Below are positions 20,835-32,156 of a stretch of DNA of 64,000 nucleotides, in pieces (the first letter of the stretch is position 1; each line of letters opens with the position of its first letter). The stretch lies in assembly GCA_903772945.1 (NCBI GenBank), contig CAICTM010000011.1:62001-126000 (forward strand), in the 5' to 3' direction. A model generated the notes under the pieces. The model searched no databases. It was not told the origin of the DNA and saw only the letters and a program-made list of their open reading frames with translations. The stretch is from Seminavis robusta (Eukaryota; Bacillariophyta; Bacillariophyceae; Naviculales; Naviculaceae). The translations under genes were made by a program, and so were the position numbers.

Positions 20835-23800
20835 CTACTCGTCGTCTTTTGGTTCTTCTTGATTTTCCGCACTTGCATCGTTCCCGGGCGTAGGGCTTTT
20901 CTCCTCGAGGGTACCTTCTTCTGCAGCGTTTGTTGCAGCTAACTCCTTGCCCCCTTCGCTTTCATCACTGACTGGTGCACCAAACTTATCTAGTAAAGTG
21001 ACTCGCTGCTCTGACTCACTGTCAATTTTGCGCGCCACCAAGTGTTGCAGGAGGATTGTTCGTTGTGACAGCGGCAACTGGTTTCGAATGGCCATGCGCC
21101 TTACAAAGGCACACGACCGCTCCAGCCCACACCCAAACTCAATCATGGAGTGCGCCAACGCACCCAGCTGGGCAAAGACAACGGCATGCACCTGGGACGC
21201 CGCTTCGGTGCGTTCTGCTGGAGTCAAGTCGTACCACTGGATCTTCCGCCCCTCGCGCCATTCTGTAGTACGATTATCAGTGTTGGTAGAATGCCGTTCA
21301 AAGTTTGACATGACGCCAGAATTGGTTAATGACTCCGATAGACATTGGAATAGCACTTGATCCCTGTCGAGAAGGAAAACGAACGCGATGCATGAGTACA
21401 AGTAGGAAACGAAGCAGAATCATGCATATTTCTACGTGAGCGTTCTTACCAGAACTCCTCTTCCAACCACAGCGGATGACCAATCAGCCTGTTCTTAACA
21501 TATACCCGCTTGCTTCGTTGCTCCTTGTCGTTGCCATCGGTTGTGACCTTTTCGGCAAAGTAAAATGTCTGGGAGAGCATCATGCACATTTTTGCATTCG
21601 ACACCCCACCTGTCTCACAGTCACATCCACTCAGAATGGAGGAGAAGACTTTGCACATGGCATCGAATTGAATGGGCGTTTTGATTTCGGCATGTGAGCT
21701 CCGTTTGGCATTAAACGCATAGCACATTCGTGACCGCTTGGGCCTGGCCGCCTTGGACTTTTCAATGGCCACATCGCAGAGCAACTGAACGGCCTTTTGG
21801 AAATCGTCTCGCGCTTGCTGCCGGTCGGGTGATTCGGGTGCATCGGGGTTGAGATAATCGTCCTGAATAAATAGCTTTTCCAGTGCTTCTTCCAATTCTT
21901 CCGCTGATACATTCTTGGCAATGCTGTCTTGCGGTTCAGTGTGGTTACTATTGTTGTACATTGTCCTGGGGGTGTCGTTTCCCATATCACCCTCGACATG
22001 CGACGAGAGCACGGCCAATGCACTGGCAATTCCCCCGTCATCGTCCTGTCCCAAAGGCGCTGATCCACCGGGTCGTTTGCGATCCTCCTTAATGTACGTG
22101 TTGAGGTCTCGCCGTACATCAATCTTGTCAACGATCCGTTCCATTTCTTCGATTCGCTGCATTCGTTCTTCCACGGCAGCTCGTTCCAAGCGAATAATGG
22201 ATTTAATGCAGTCGGCTTGTGCATTGCAAGCACTGAGCAGATTGGTTTCGGCCGATATTCGTGCCGATCGTCGAATTTGATCGAGACTGGACAATACATT
22301 GAGAAGTGATCCGGCCGCATCTTGGACAAGACGATCGGCGGCAAATGCGGCCGAGCGCAATTCAGGCAATCCCACTTCCTCTTCAATATCCATGCGCGTT
22401 GGCAAATCATCGGGTTCTTCCATTATTGTTGTTGTGGTTGTCATGGGCGGTGGCGTAATGGGTGTCACAGCACCCTCTGTCGCAGATTGTGGAAAATCCA
22501 ATGGTTCAAAAGATCCATTTTCCATGGACGCTGCCACTTGCGACACGATATCCCAAATTTCGGCCTGATTGTTGTGGTTGTTGTTACCATTACTCCCACC
22601 ATCTGCTTCTCCCTGTTTTTGGAATTCCTTCAATCGCTGATCTTCCATTTTTTTATTGCGCTCCATCATGCGTTCGGCAACCACTTTGGTGACTGTCTCT
22701 TCGGCTTGTTCGACTTCCATCCACCGTTTTTGTGCGGCCGCCTTGCATTCGGCCAAATGGTCTTCAATTTTCTTGACGCGCCCATATGTTTCCCGCAAGG
22801 TTTCGAGTCGATTGGTGGATCGTTCTTCGGTTCTTGTGGCAGCTTTGCGCAAGGGCGGCAAAGCTCCCTTGCGTTGCAGCGATGCCAATCTCCATCGTTC
22901 GCATTCGGATTCTGCCATGGTATTGTAATACTCCTCGAGTGCGACATGTGCCTTGTGCAGCGTGCCTCCATTAAAGAGCATGGGTCCAGACCGAAATTGG
23001 GTCAATTCGAATTTGGAAGTGGCGGTATCGTCTTGGCGCAAGGCGTCCTGCCGCAAATCATCCGGTAGAACCGGCCCTCGTTCGTACGAGACGGCTCGTA
23101 ATTTATCACACGCCAGATTATTGCGAGACGCGGCTTCCTTTTTGGAAAGGACAATTTCTTCGCAAAAATCGGCAAAATCGTGGAGGGATTGTTCGGTTTG
23201 TCGCAGTGCCAACGAGACGGCCGGAATGCTCCATCCATTGGCGGAAAATCCATTCCATGCGGCATCTCCCCGCGCATCCAAATCGTTTCCCACGTAAATT
23301 GCCGATTCGTAATCGTCTCCCAATTCTGTCAAGGGGGATTTGAAATGAATAGAAGACGACGATCCATCCATATCATCCATGCTGCTGCTGGACTGCAAGG
23401 GAGCGGGTTGTTGCTGCGATGGCAAGAGGAGCAAATCGCCATCGGGAGATACCAAGACGGAACAATCCACCAAATTGGATACAGGGTCGCGTCGACTCGA
23501 TGCCGAAGCGGATGCCGCTAAAGCATCGCATGCTTCAATGCAGGCATCAAAATTGGACAAGTGTTCCACTTTTTGTGACAGCAACGTCTCGTCCAAATAT
23601 CGTTGCTGATCCGCCAACGACGCGTTTTTCCGGGGTTTGCCTTTCTTGGTAGTTGGAGCTGGAGCAGACGTAGTTGTACTACTACTAGTCGTAGTGGTGG
23701 TGGTACTAGTTGTAGTGGTGAGTTCTTGGGAGAGACTTTGGTGAATGTTGGAAATTGGATCGGCCGTGGAATCTCCTCCTCCACCGGCATCACTACTGCC

Positions 23801-23842
23801 ACTGTCGCCCCGATTCGCTCGCTTCTTGATATAGCGCAACAT
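20835..23842 (-). CDS. large coiled-coil protein, unknown function, two exons
   Basis: Exon 1 runs 23842-21450 and exon 2 21363-20835, joined TG|GTAAGA...CGACAG|G; 973 residues. I chose the ATG at 23842 (MLRYIKKRANRGDSG) because the frame upstream of it encodes Cys-rich, low-quality sequence. The protein has a Thr/Ser-rich linker (about 50-75), an ordered N-terminal block (NASLADQQRYLDETLLSQKV, LTELGDDYESAIYVGND, TEQSLHDFADFCEEIVLSKK), and long charged helices (ERWRLASLQRKGALPPLRKA to VTKVVAERMMERNKKMEDQR) likely to form coiled coil. The second half carries more helices and an acidic tail. The spacing of helices recalls BAR/AH-type curvature domains, but I cannot show it. No membrane segment. 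Family not recognised. Confidence 0.75.
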
Positions 23843-25268
23843 ATTGATACTATGCAGTACAGTAAACAACCTCAGCAGACGGTAACAAGCCTTATACGGT
23901 GGAGACAGCAAAGAATGATCAATCCAACAACAGCACCCAGCTTGGATCAAGGGCGGGAGGCTCTTGCAATGTGTGTCATTGCCTTCACCATCTTTGTCAG
24001 TTTTGCGGGATTGAATTGTTGAATGAAATTCAATTATTTAACCCCAGCAGGCGGACGCGCTGCGAGGAAAGATGAATGCCGAGCACAAAATTGTCGTGGA
24101 CCACTGACACCGACGGTTCCAGCGACGGCGAGTTGTTTGCCTTCCAACAGAAAAAGGGGCTGAACAATGATAGCAAGGCAATTGCAACATATAGTGCATC
24201 TCTCTTGTGCTTCCGTCAAACAGGCATACTTGGCAACGATTGAATTCCTCAGAAAGGAACTCTTGTACAAAATAACCGGGTTGACCTTCGTACGCCTTGG
24301 CGCAGGCTCTCTGCGTTATGTTACAGCTAATAGTCTAGCTGATCCCGAGAACTGCGATCCGCAAAAACCCAGTGGTGCCGTTCTGTACCGTCCCGACCAA
24401 GACGAGCGGAACACTCGCTTGCTTTGGCTCTCTCCATTCGATGTCTTGCTTGTTTGGTAAGACGACAACGACCAGGCCCTTTCTGTGTCCCGGTATCCTT
24501 ATCATCACGCCGTTCTTGAATCTCGGAGCCGTCGATGTCTTGACACCAACTTCCGGCATGATGGGCGAATCAAATCTCCTCCTTTTGATGAACTCAGAGA
24601 AAGGGGAGAAACACTCTGGAGGGACACAAACCCAAGTCGGCCTGTTGCATTTTCTTCAGTGACAAGATTTCATCTCATCGGACTGCTGGCAGTAATCTAT
24701 CGGATTGATGTTGGCTGTCGTGCAAGAGCATCGTTGTGATTCGATCCGTCGTTTCTGCCCCGCACACCAAACCTCTCGGCAACGTTTTGATCGATGGATC
24801 AGTGGCCCAATGTGGGCGGCTTCACCGATACCGGTACAACGGAACCGATGAGACGAAACACGTCATGCAACTCCACATGGAGCTGTTTTCGGTTTTGGTG
24901 CATGACAGGTTTTCCGTGGTTGCTTGGTCCCAGTAGCCAGATAGCTGGTACAAGAGTTCTGTGCTTTGTTTGTTTGTTTGATCCCTGGATAGCTACCGGT
25001 GAGGCTACCGTACCGTATAGGTCCCATCTAGTCGCCACCCGCTGTCAAAGCGTGAATGTCGCAAACATGGAGAGTGGAGCAAACGCAGCTGCTCATGAAC
25101 TCGCAGCTTTTGGCGGCTTGGATGGCTAAATTGGCCAAGTACGGTGGTACTGTATCAGTACTGGTATGACGTCACTCATCATTGTCCTCACTCAACACAC
25201 CTCTTGGATGGAAGTGCCAACAAAAACAACCTGCGGCTACTCCATACTATCGAATGAATGAATGAATC
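23843..25268. other. 1.4 kb without a supported gene
   Basis: Holds the 5' flank of the coiled-coil gene. Short open frames at 24034-24270 (minus) and 24167-24460 (plus) overlap; neither has a recognised motif. GATACCGGTACAACGG near 24827 and TACCGGTGAGG near 24994 are part of the recurrent ACCGGT pattern. Four GAAT units lie at about 25253-25267 just before the next ATG. Confidence 0.4.
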
Positions 25269-26463
25269 ATGAAACCACCTGCAGCATCATCGCTCCCTCG
25301 CCTGGGCCTAGGAATGGCGGCCTTGGGAAGACCAGGCTACATCAATCTAAACCGAGAAACGATATTGGGCAATGATCGTCCCGTGGAACTGATGCAAAAG
25401 CAGGCCGATGTGGTCATGGACAAGTTGTTTGCCATAAGCGACGAACCGTGGTTGGATTGTGCTAGATCCTATGGACTGAGCGAAAAGTTTGTGGGAGAAT
25501 ACTTGAGACGCCACAAAATTGCACCCGAGAAGGTCTATGTGAGCTCCAAGTGGGGGTACAGTAAGTCTGTCTAGTCAGGTATCGAAGTATTGGGCAGTGG
25601 TTCGATCATTGGCACTCACCAGTCCTCCATCGAATCATTATCTTCTTCCACGTGTTTCCTCTACCAGCATACGTCGCCGACTGGAATGTAAAGCTGGCAG
25701 AGGGAGAACCTCACGAGGTCAAAGACCACTCAACCGATGTAAGTCTGCCACAGGCTCGTTTTCGTTGGATGACATGGGTCTCCTGCCTCACAGACTAGAT
25801 TCATTCAAAATCCGTCATCTGTGCCACAAAAAGAACTTTTTGAAGCAAGTCCAAGAGACTTCCGAATATCTCGGTGAATACATCAACCTGTATCAGATTC
25901 ATTCGGCAACGTTTGAATCGGGTATACTGACGGACGCAAAGACTCACGAGGCACTCTCCAAATGCAAGGTCGAACGAGGCTGGGCCATTGGCTTGTCGGT
26001 CTCCAGTCCTCAACAAAATGCCGTCTTGCAAAAGGCCATGACCATCCAATCCACCACAACTCCCAACCAGCCACTCTTTGATTCCGTGCAATGTACCTAC
26101 AATCTACTCGAACAACGACCAGGCGAAGCCTTACTGGAAGCGCACCACAAGGGAATGGACATTATCATCAAGGAGGGCCTCGCCAATGGACGGGTTCTAC
26201 GTCATCCAGATGTCCTGCAATATGCCAAGCAGCTTGCCTGCGAACCAGATCAATTAGCTTTGGGGTTCATTCTGGCACAACCGTTTCAACCCCGGGTCTT
26301 GTCGGGAGCCGTGACGCCGGAACAACTCGAATCCAATCTCAAGGCCATGGCAATATCGGAAACGTTGAGAGAGAATCCATCTCTGCTGGAAGAAATTGCC
26401 AACAAGTGTGTCATGGACAGTGACGAGTATTGGAAAGAGCGGTCGGCATTGGCATGGAACTAG
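25269..26463 (+). CDS. aldo/keto reductase, three exons
   Basis: NADPH-dependent oxidoreductase of the AKR superfamily. Exons: 25269-25560, 25668-25738, 25834-26463; 330 residues. The first two joins use GTAAGT donors and CAG acceptors. The third acceptor (CAAAAAG|AAC) lacks a pyrimidine tract; I chose it because it keeps frame and gives KDHSTDNFLKQVQET, the expected family sequence. The AKR tetrad is visible: Asp and Tyr in WLDCARSYGLSEKFVGEYL, Lys in VYVSSKWGY, His in LYQIHSATFESG. The C-terminal ...GAVTPEQLESNLKAM matches the family's cofactor-binding 'G..t.eql..N'. Substrate not predictable. Compact size and no presequence suggest a cytosolic enzyme. Confidence 0.8.
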
Positions 26464-26697
26464 CTAGCTAGAACGCAGGATGAGAACTTGCTATTAACTT
26501 GCTATTGCTACTAACAAGACTCTTGCTATCATCAACATGTGACACCCCGGTACTGTATAATGGTTCGTTTCTAGGCATACTCTATGTCGCTATCTATGGT
26601 ATCAACAGTCACCAAGGGCAAGGACCCTACCTGGTGCACAAAGAAAACCAAAAGATCTTGTGGGTCATCATCACAATAACTTAGTTATCGTAAGAAC

Positions 26698-29463
26698 TCA
26701 TCGTCGCTTTGACCGCTTCTTTCTAGATAAAGACGTCTTCGGCAGTGCATTTTTGTTGTTCACCAACGGAACCGTCTTGTTCTTGCGCTTCTTGAGCGGC
26801 TCATTTGAACTGCTACTTTGGTCGTCCAAGACAACCACCTTTCGTTCCACGGCATTTGTCGCCAATCCGTGAAGAGTGCTCGTCGGGGCCAACGACTTGA
26901 CAATCGCCTGAGCATTGCCAACACAAATGAGTTGGTACTTTGCTCTCGTCAGTGCCACATTCACTCTCCTGTCATCGCTCAAGAAGCCTTCGGATATTCG
27001 GTTATTGCTGCCTTTGGACCGCACAAACGAGACAATCACCAAGTCCGCTTCACATCCTTGGCTCGAATCCACGGTTGCCACCAGTACTCTCGGAAGACCC
27101 CGTTTGCTCAAAAGGGATTGAACAAGCTGCACTTGAGCCCGATAAAACGTAATCACCCTGATTCTATCCACCGAATGCCACTTGGCGTTGGTCCCGTCGT
27201 TGCCTTGCCGCAGATTGTGTATCAAGTCGACCACTCGAAGAGCCTCGGCGTGGTTTCGATAAGAGCCACAGACAGCCCGCTCTTCTGTCCCACTTACTTG
27301 CACAAAGGAGTAGGGCTCACCCGCCAGTAGTGGCACCGGTGCGCGGTATCGTGGACAAGTGACATTGTCTCCGTTTTGGATTTTTCCCTTGTAAAACTGG
27401 AGAGACGGAAAGGAGCTAATTTCTGGCTTCATACGATACTGCGTGTCCAGCATCGTGTAGGGACAATGACAATCATTCATGAGTCGTTCCTGCAAACTCT
27501 TGTCATGCCCCAACGCCACCGCTCGTTGGCTTTTTACGGTCGCTGGGAGTTGCTGCGGATCTCCGACCACCAGCAACCGCCTGGGTTGTAGGTAAAAGGG
27601 GATGCAGAGTTCGGGTTCCGTGGCGGCAGATGCTTCATCCACAATTAAATCGTTGATTTTGTGCGTCCACTTGAAGAGCATGGATCCCGCCGATGCCAAT
27701 GTACAGAATATGACGTTGCCAGTGTTGAGCAACTCGCGACAGACATCGTCATTGGAAAGTTCCGATAGCTTTCCGAGCAACTCGTCAATGATTGTCAAAA
27801 GGCTCGATGATGACGACGATGATGATTTTGTGCTGTCCAACTTGGAGACCTCTTTACAAACTTTTCGTGCCAGGTTAGCAATGTCTCCCTTGGTGGCCAC
27901 TGGCAGTTGTCGAACCAGTCTTTGATGCAGCCGACAGGCATTCGAATGAATGCTACTGTCGTTGGCGGACTTTCCAACAACCAAAATTTGTTCACGAAGC
28001 TGCTTGTAGTCTTGAAGGATGTTGGACAACCACGTGTAGATAAAGATGGAACGCAGTGGATTGTCGTCAATATTGTTGTTTGGTTGTTGTTTCGACGACG
28101 ATGCCTCATCAGTTTCGAGTAGCTTATCCATATCCCCCACCAAGACAATATTACATGTATTGCCGCTTCCCATCATTATTATGGCTCGCAAGAATCGAGT
28201 GGCCACCACAGTGACGGCCTTGTTCGTGGGAGCACATACCATGATTCGTGGAGGACACGTATCGGGTGCCTTGAGAATGTACCGACATAGGATTGCCACC
28301 AGCAGTGTGGATTTCCCCGTTCCCGGTGGTCCTTGACAGAGTGTGACACTTCCCGGACTGGACCCAAGAAAGTTGGACGCTGCCTCTTCTTGAGATGGAT
28401 TGAGCGTGGGGATTCTCACGGGAGGCGTTGTTGTTGTGTGAGGAGGTGGTGGTTCAGTCACAAGATCTTTGTCGATTGGTTGCTCTATTTCTTCTGCCGA
28501 TCCATCTTTTGAAGCAGTCTCTTTGTTCTCATTGTTATCACTCTCATCGTCACTACAATTTGTACTGGTGTCATCATCATCATCATCATCATCATCGTAG
28601 TGAAATCGTGTGTGTTTCGGGAAATGTCCCAGCAATGCATTGATAAAAGGAACCTTTTTTGTTTTCTTGTTGGTACATGCTTCAAATTGTCTCAATTCCG
28701 AAATGAGACCCGCAATGGGTGAGACTTGCAACAAACTACTGTCATCATCATTGTTGTCGTCTTTATCATCATCTTCCTTGTTGATTGTTCGATCCAGTAT
28801 CATGTTGTGAGCTGATGTTGTTGTTGTTGTTTGTTGAAAGATCATGACCCCAAAAGATGCATTCTCTTGCTCCAAGTTTTCTCGATTGGCATAGAGGACA
28901 CATCCCAACAGAACATCCTCGACACTGTTTTTGTTATTGCTGGCAGGAATGATTTCCATGACGGTCCCTGGTCTCAACTGAAACAGTTGCTCCTTGGTCA
29001 AGCGCTTGTTTTGTTGTGCCAACTTGAGAATCAAGGTGGTATGACCCGTCTCCTTATTGCGCGATGCCGATGCACACTGGACGGAGATGGACGACTTGGT
29101 AGCACGACGTCCATTATTGTGTCGCTGTCCCCATCGTGCCATTAAGGAATCGGCAATTTGAGATCGACATTCTTCCAATACCAGTGCGGCTCGTGGTGCA
29201 AAGTGACGATTGGCATCCTCGTACTTGGGTTGCAATGGAGCCATGGGTGGACACAAGTGGACGCGACGGCAAATGGTAGTCCAGAGAGTGCTACTGTCAT
29301 TGTCATTGTCAATATTATTGGAACAAGAATTCAAATAATCCGTGGCAGATGATCGAAGCAGAGCTGCAAAGAAACGCTCATATGGTTTCAACTTTCGTGA
29401 CAATGGGGGATCATCTTGATTCATCTCATTCTTTATTCTTTCCTTTCTCATCATCTCATTCAA
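26698..29463 (-). CDS. Upf1-like superfamily 1 helicase
   Basis: Single exon, 921 residues, ATG at 29463. Motif I GPPGTGKSTLL is at about residue 380, motif II LIVDEASAATEPE at about 608 (DEAS instead of the usual DEAA/DEAS class), motif III GDPQQLPATV at about 634, then LDTQYRMKPEIS (motif IV region), DSSQGCEADLVIVSFVRS (motif V) and RRVNVALTRAKYQLICVGN (motif VI, about 840). This is the SF1B layout of Upf1, SETX and IGHMBP2. The N-terminal 300 residues include an acidic Asp run (CAT/ATC repeats at 28570-28605). The C-terminus is rich in Lys/Arg and may be a nuclear localisation signal. An RNA/DNA helicase is firm; the specific orthologue (for example IGHMBP2-like) is not. Confidence 0.9.
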   Translation of the reverse strand: MNEMMRKERIKNEMNQDDPPLSRKLKPYERFFAALLRSSATDYLNSCSNNIDNDNDSSTLWTTICRRVHLCPPMAPLQPKYEDANRHFAPRAALVLEECRSQIADSLMARWGQRHNNGRRATKSSISVQCASASRNKETGHTTLILKLAQQNKRLTKEQLFQLRPGTVMEIIPASNNKNSVEDVLLGCVLYANRENLEQENASFGVMIFQQTTTTTSAHNMILDRTINKEDDDKDDNNDDDSSLLQVSPIAGLISELRQFEACTNKKTKKVPFINALLGHFPKHTRFHYDDDDDDDDDTSTNCSDDESDNNENKETASKDGSAEEIEQPIDKDLVTEPPPPHTTTTPPVRIPTLNPSQEEAASNFLGSSPGSVTLCQGPPGTGKSTLLVAILCRYILKAPDTCPPRIMVCAPTNKAVTVVATRFLRAIIMMGSGNTCNIVLVGDMDKLLETDEASSSKQQPNNNIDDNPLRSIFIYTWLSNILQDYKQLREQILVVGKSANDSSIHSNACRLHQRLVRQLPVATKGDIANLARKVCKEVSKLDSTKSSSSSSSSLLTIIDELLGKLSELSNDDVCRELLNTGNVIFCTLASAGSMLFKWTHKINDLIVDEASAATEPELCIPFYLQPRRLLVVGDPQQLPATVKSQRAVALGHDKSLQERLMNDCHCPYTMLDTQYRMKPEISSFPSLQFYKGKIQNGDNVTCPRYRAPVPLLAGEPYSFVQVSGTEERAVCGSYRNHAEALRVVDLIHNLRQGNDGTNAKWHSVDRIRVITFYRAQVQLVQSLLSKRGLPRVLVATVDSSQGCEADLVIVSFVRSKGSNNRISEGFLSDDRRVNVALTRAKYQLICVGNAQAIVKSLAPTSTLHGLATNAVERKVVVLDDQSSSSNEPLKKRKNKTVPLVNNKNALPKTSLSRKKRSKRR
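28568..28604. repeat. trinucleotide run encoding poly-Asp
   Basis: An uninterrupted (ATC)n run of about ten to twelve units within the helicase gene, giving a Asp-rich stretch on the minus strand. Likely length-variable. Confidence 0.8.
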
Positions 29464-29929
29464 TTCAACAAAAAGTGAAAGTTGTTTTTCTTCAGTGGGA
29501 CGATTGAGTGGCTGATGAGTGCTCCCCTCGCTTCAGGCCCGAACCATTACATAGGCAGCTCTAATGGCGTTTAAAAGAAACAACCAGATGGCCGCTGACG
29601 TACTTACTTCCAACCAATCCCCAAGCAAACTGCCGTTGACCTCTTGGATCTTTTGATGGTGGTACCGAAAGATCTAGCTAGCTAGAGCTAGCTAGTAGAG
29701 TAATCCTCCCCATGCATCGAAGCTGAATCATTTTGGTACATCCATCGCACTTGGAAGAACGTTTTCTGCAACATCAGCAGCACCACAGATCGTCCAAGGC
29801 CAAAACTCTCTTTGGGTTGGATACACCACAAAAAGGTCAAAAGAGCTTTCGATTCGTCAAGTTGGTTTCTTCAGATCTTTCCTTGGAACTCTAGCTACTA
29901 GTGTGTGTAAATATCGAGTATCTTCCATC
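29464..29929. promoter_or_regulatory. divergent promoter region
   Basis: 466 bases between the start codons of the helicase (minus) and the carotenoid-oxygenase-like gene (plus). Contains a CTAGCTAGCTAG cluster at about 29671-29697. No individual promoter element can be assigned from sequence alone. Confidence 0.4.
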
Positions 29930-31924
29930 ATGATAGTTCCAAGAATTGCACTCTTGGCGGCGGCTCTTACCAGTACATGTAGTGTGGTTGCCTTTGCACC
30001 ACACACTTCTACTACATGTACTATTGGAAGAAGCCAATCGAGACTGAGCACTACAAGAGCCTCCGTGTCTCTGGATACCCCACAAAATTCAGAAGATGTC
30101 AATACGTCGTCATCGTCTACCTCCACAAATGATAATAATAATGGCGCAGCCAACAACAACAATGGCCCCGATATGGAAGCGTATAGCAACGGCTATGCCA
30201 CTGTCTTTGAAGAACTTCCGTACAAAGAATGCAAACCTATTGACGGAAAAATTCCAGACGATCTAATTGGAACCTACTTTCGCTCGGGTCCCGCCATGTT
30301 CACGGCAGGATCCATTGTGCCGCCCAAACAATCCCTGGTACAACCCAAAACACAACCCGTACCCGATGGAGCCGATATGGATCGCATGGTATCGCATCCG
30401 TTTGAGGGCGATGGAGCCATTTTAGGAGTTACCTTTTCTGCTGGCGCTACCAATACGGCGTCCACTCGATTTCGGTTTGTCCGAACGGCCGGATTCACCA
30501 ATGAACGAAAAAAGGGCAAACGCCTCTATGCGGCCATGGATTCGACCCGAGAATTGGGACCTCAGGCAGCCATGGGACTCGGCAATGATCTCGCACTGCC
30601 GCTCTACCGTCATCACTTGCAACCAGGATTGAATAAGCAACGAAAGAATACATCCAACTCGAGAGCCTTTTATTGGGGAAAACGACTCATTACCATGTGG
30701 GAGGGGGGACTCCCGTACAAACTAGATGGTCTCGCACTATCCACCGAAGGACGATCCCAACTAGGTGGAGTCTTGCAGGAAACGGATCCCTTTGGAGGAA
30801 AGGGTGTCATTGACTCCAAGGCCCAGAGGGCGCTCTTTTACAGTGTCAACCAAAATCCAAAATCATCCGATGTCACTCTCTACGAATTCAACGAAAACTT
30901 TCGACCCGTCCAAGAAAAGGGTGGCAAGGTACAAACCAGCTTTTCCGGATTTGCCATGATTTCCGATTTTGGTGTCACGGAAAATTATGCCGTCTTTGTT
31001 CAGCCCAATACTGTCGCCAATGGGATGCAATACATGTTCAACAAAGAACCAGGCAAGGTGGTGGCGTTGGAAAAGGGACCTTCCACACTGCATCTGGTAG
31101 CTCGAGTAACGAGTTCCAAACCATCCAAGAGCTTTCCCATTCCCACGGATGGAGCTGCCGCCGATGCCGAGCTGCAGTTTTGCAATGCCTACGAAGATGA
31201 CACTGGCCGTGTCGTGTTGGACGCGATTCGGTCCGATGGATCCAACCTATCGGGGTCGTCCACGGCACCCAAGTGGCCCTGGGCCAGCTCCTTGGCACAA
31301 TACACTGCAACAACACCCAAGAAATCCCTATGGCGCTATGTGGTCGACCCCAAGTCGGGCGTTGTCGAGAAGGAACTCCTTTCCAACCTGCAATGCTCGT
31401 TTGGTGTGGTCAATCCGGCCGTCAGTGCTCAAAAACATCGGTACATTTACACGACAATTGGTGCCATGGGCAGTGAAGTGGCACCACCACAGGGGATTGC
31501 CAAGTTTGACTGCGAAACAAAAGAAACACAAACATGGATGCCAAACGACAATGAATTCTGTGGAGAACCCATGTTTGCCACCCGGCAAGGGGCCAGCCAA
31601 GACGAAGAAGACGATGGGTACATATTAAGTGTCATGTACAATGGCAGCGCCAAAGAGAGTGAACTGATAATACTGGCAGCCAAAGACATTGCGGCGGGGC
31701 CTATCGCACGAATCCCACTGGGTGTCGCGGTACCACATGGTCTGTTTGGATGTTTCACGGACGCCGAAGAAGCCAGGTGGGACGGTGATACCATTGACCG
31801 AAGAGCGAAACTAGCTGACAAAATGGAAAGCAAAGGAAACATGTGGAATGAAGTCAAGAGTGACTTTTCTGGATTGGGATTGCGGTTGGATGACATTGAA
31901 GAGATATTCCCGGATCTGATGTAG
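29930..31924 (+). CDS. plastid-targeted carotenoid-oxygenase-fold protein lacking iron ligands
   Basis: 664 residues in one exon, ATG at 29930 (an upstream GTG in frame is not used). The N-terminus is a signal peptide (MIVPRIALLAAALTSTCSVV) followed by AFAPHT, a diatom bipartite plastid-targeting motif of the ASAFAP class. The body follows the carotenoid cleavage oxygenase/RPE65 family: LIGTYFRSGPAMFTAG, HPFEGDGAI, ITMWEGGLPYKLD, CGEPMFATRQGA...EEDDGYILSVMYN. All four positions that coordinate the catalytic iron in the family are replaced: DPFGGKGVID (Lys291 for His), MISDFGVTENY (Ser345), LQFCNAYEDD (Gln416) and VPHGLFGCF (Phe606). The protein is otherwise full length and unbroken, so it is probably a folded non-oxygenase: a carotenoid binder, or an enzyme using other chemistry. 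Alignment is from memory. Confidence 0.85.
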   Translation: MIVPRIALLAAALTSTCSVVAFAPHTSTTCTIGRSQSRLSTTRASVSLDTPQNSEDVNTSSSSTSTNDNNNGAANNNNGPDMEAYSNGYATVFEELPYKECKPIDGKIPDDLIGTYFRSGPAMFTAGSIVPPKQSLVQPKTQPVPDGADMDRMVSHPFEGDGAILGVTFSAGATNTASTRFRFVRTAGFTNERKKGKRLYAAMDSTRELGPQAAMGLGNDLALPLYRHHLQPGLNKQRKNTSNSRAFYWGKRLITMWEGGLPYKLDGLALSTEGRSQLGGVLQETDPFGGKGVIDSKAQRALFYSVNQNPKSSDVTLYEFNENFRPVQEKGGKVQTSFSGFAMISDFGVTENYAVFVQPNTVANGMQYMFNKEPGKVVALEKGPSTLHLVARVTSSKPSKSFPIPTDGAAADAELQFCNAYEDDTGRVVLDAIRSDGSNLSGSSTAPKWPWASSLAQYTATTPKKSLWRYVVDPKSGVVEKELLSNLQCSFGVVNPAVSAQKHRYIYTTIGAMGSEVAPPQGIAKFDCETKETQTWMPNDNEFCGEPMFATRQGASQDEEDDGYILSVMYNGSAKESELIILAAKDIAAGPIARIPLGVAVPHGLFGCFTDAEEARWDGDTIDRRAKLADKMESKGNMWNEVKSDFSGLGLRLDDIEEIFPDLM

Positions 31925-32156
31925 CTAGCTAGCTAGCTGGATTGGCTTTCATTCAAGCACCAAGAGCCTTGGGCAGTTCGATGTCAAGACTACTAGAACA
32001 TACATGCACATAAAACGGTAAGGACCAACAGTCGCTCTGGTCTGATCATGCGGATATATAGTTACAGCACCGGTTGCTGGTGTTCGAAACTGGTCCAGAC
32101 GTTTGTCGCAACACGATCGATGCAATGGCTATTGATACTATCTTTTCTAAACTAGA

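Noticed and set aside
23843-23950. N-terminal extension of the coiled-coil protein
   Set aside because: Cys-rich start with no conservation; MLRYIKKRANR at 23842 looks like the natural start.
24034-24270. Cys-containing 78-codon frame on minus
   Set aside because: Too short, no conserved pattern, and overlapped by plus-strand frames.
25741-25793. Alternative acceptor CTCACAG at 25787-25793 for the aldo/keto reductase
   Set aside because: Better pyrimidine tract but puts the downstream exon in the wrong frame.
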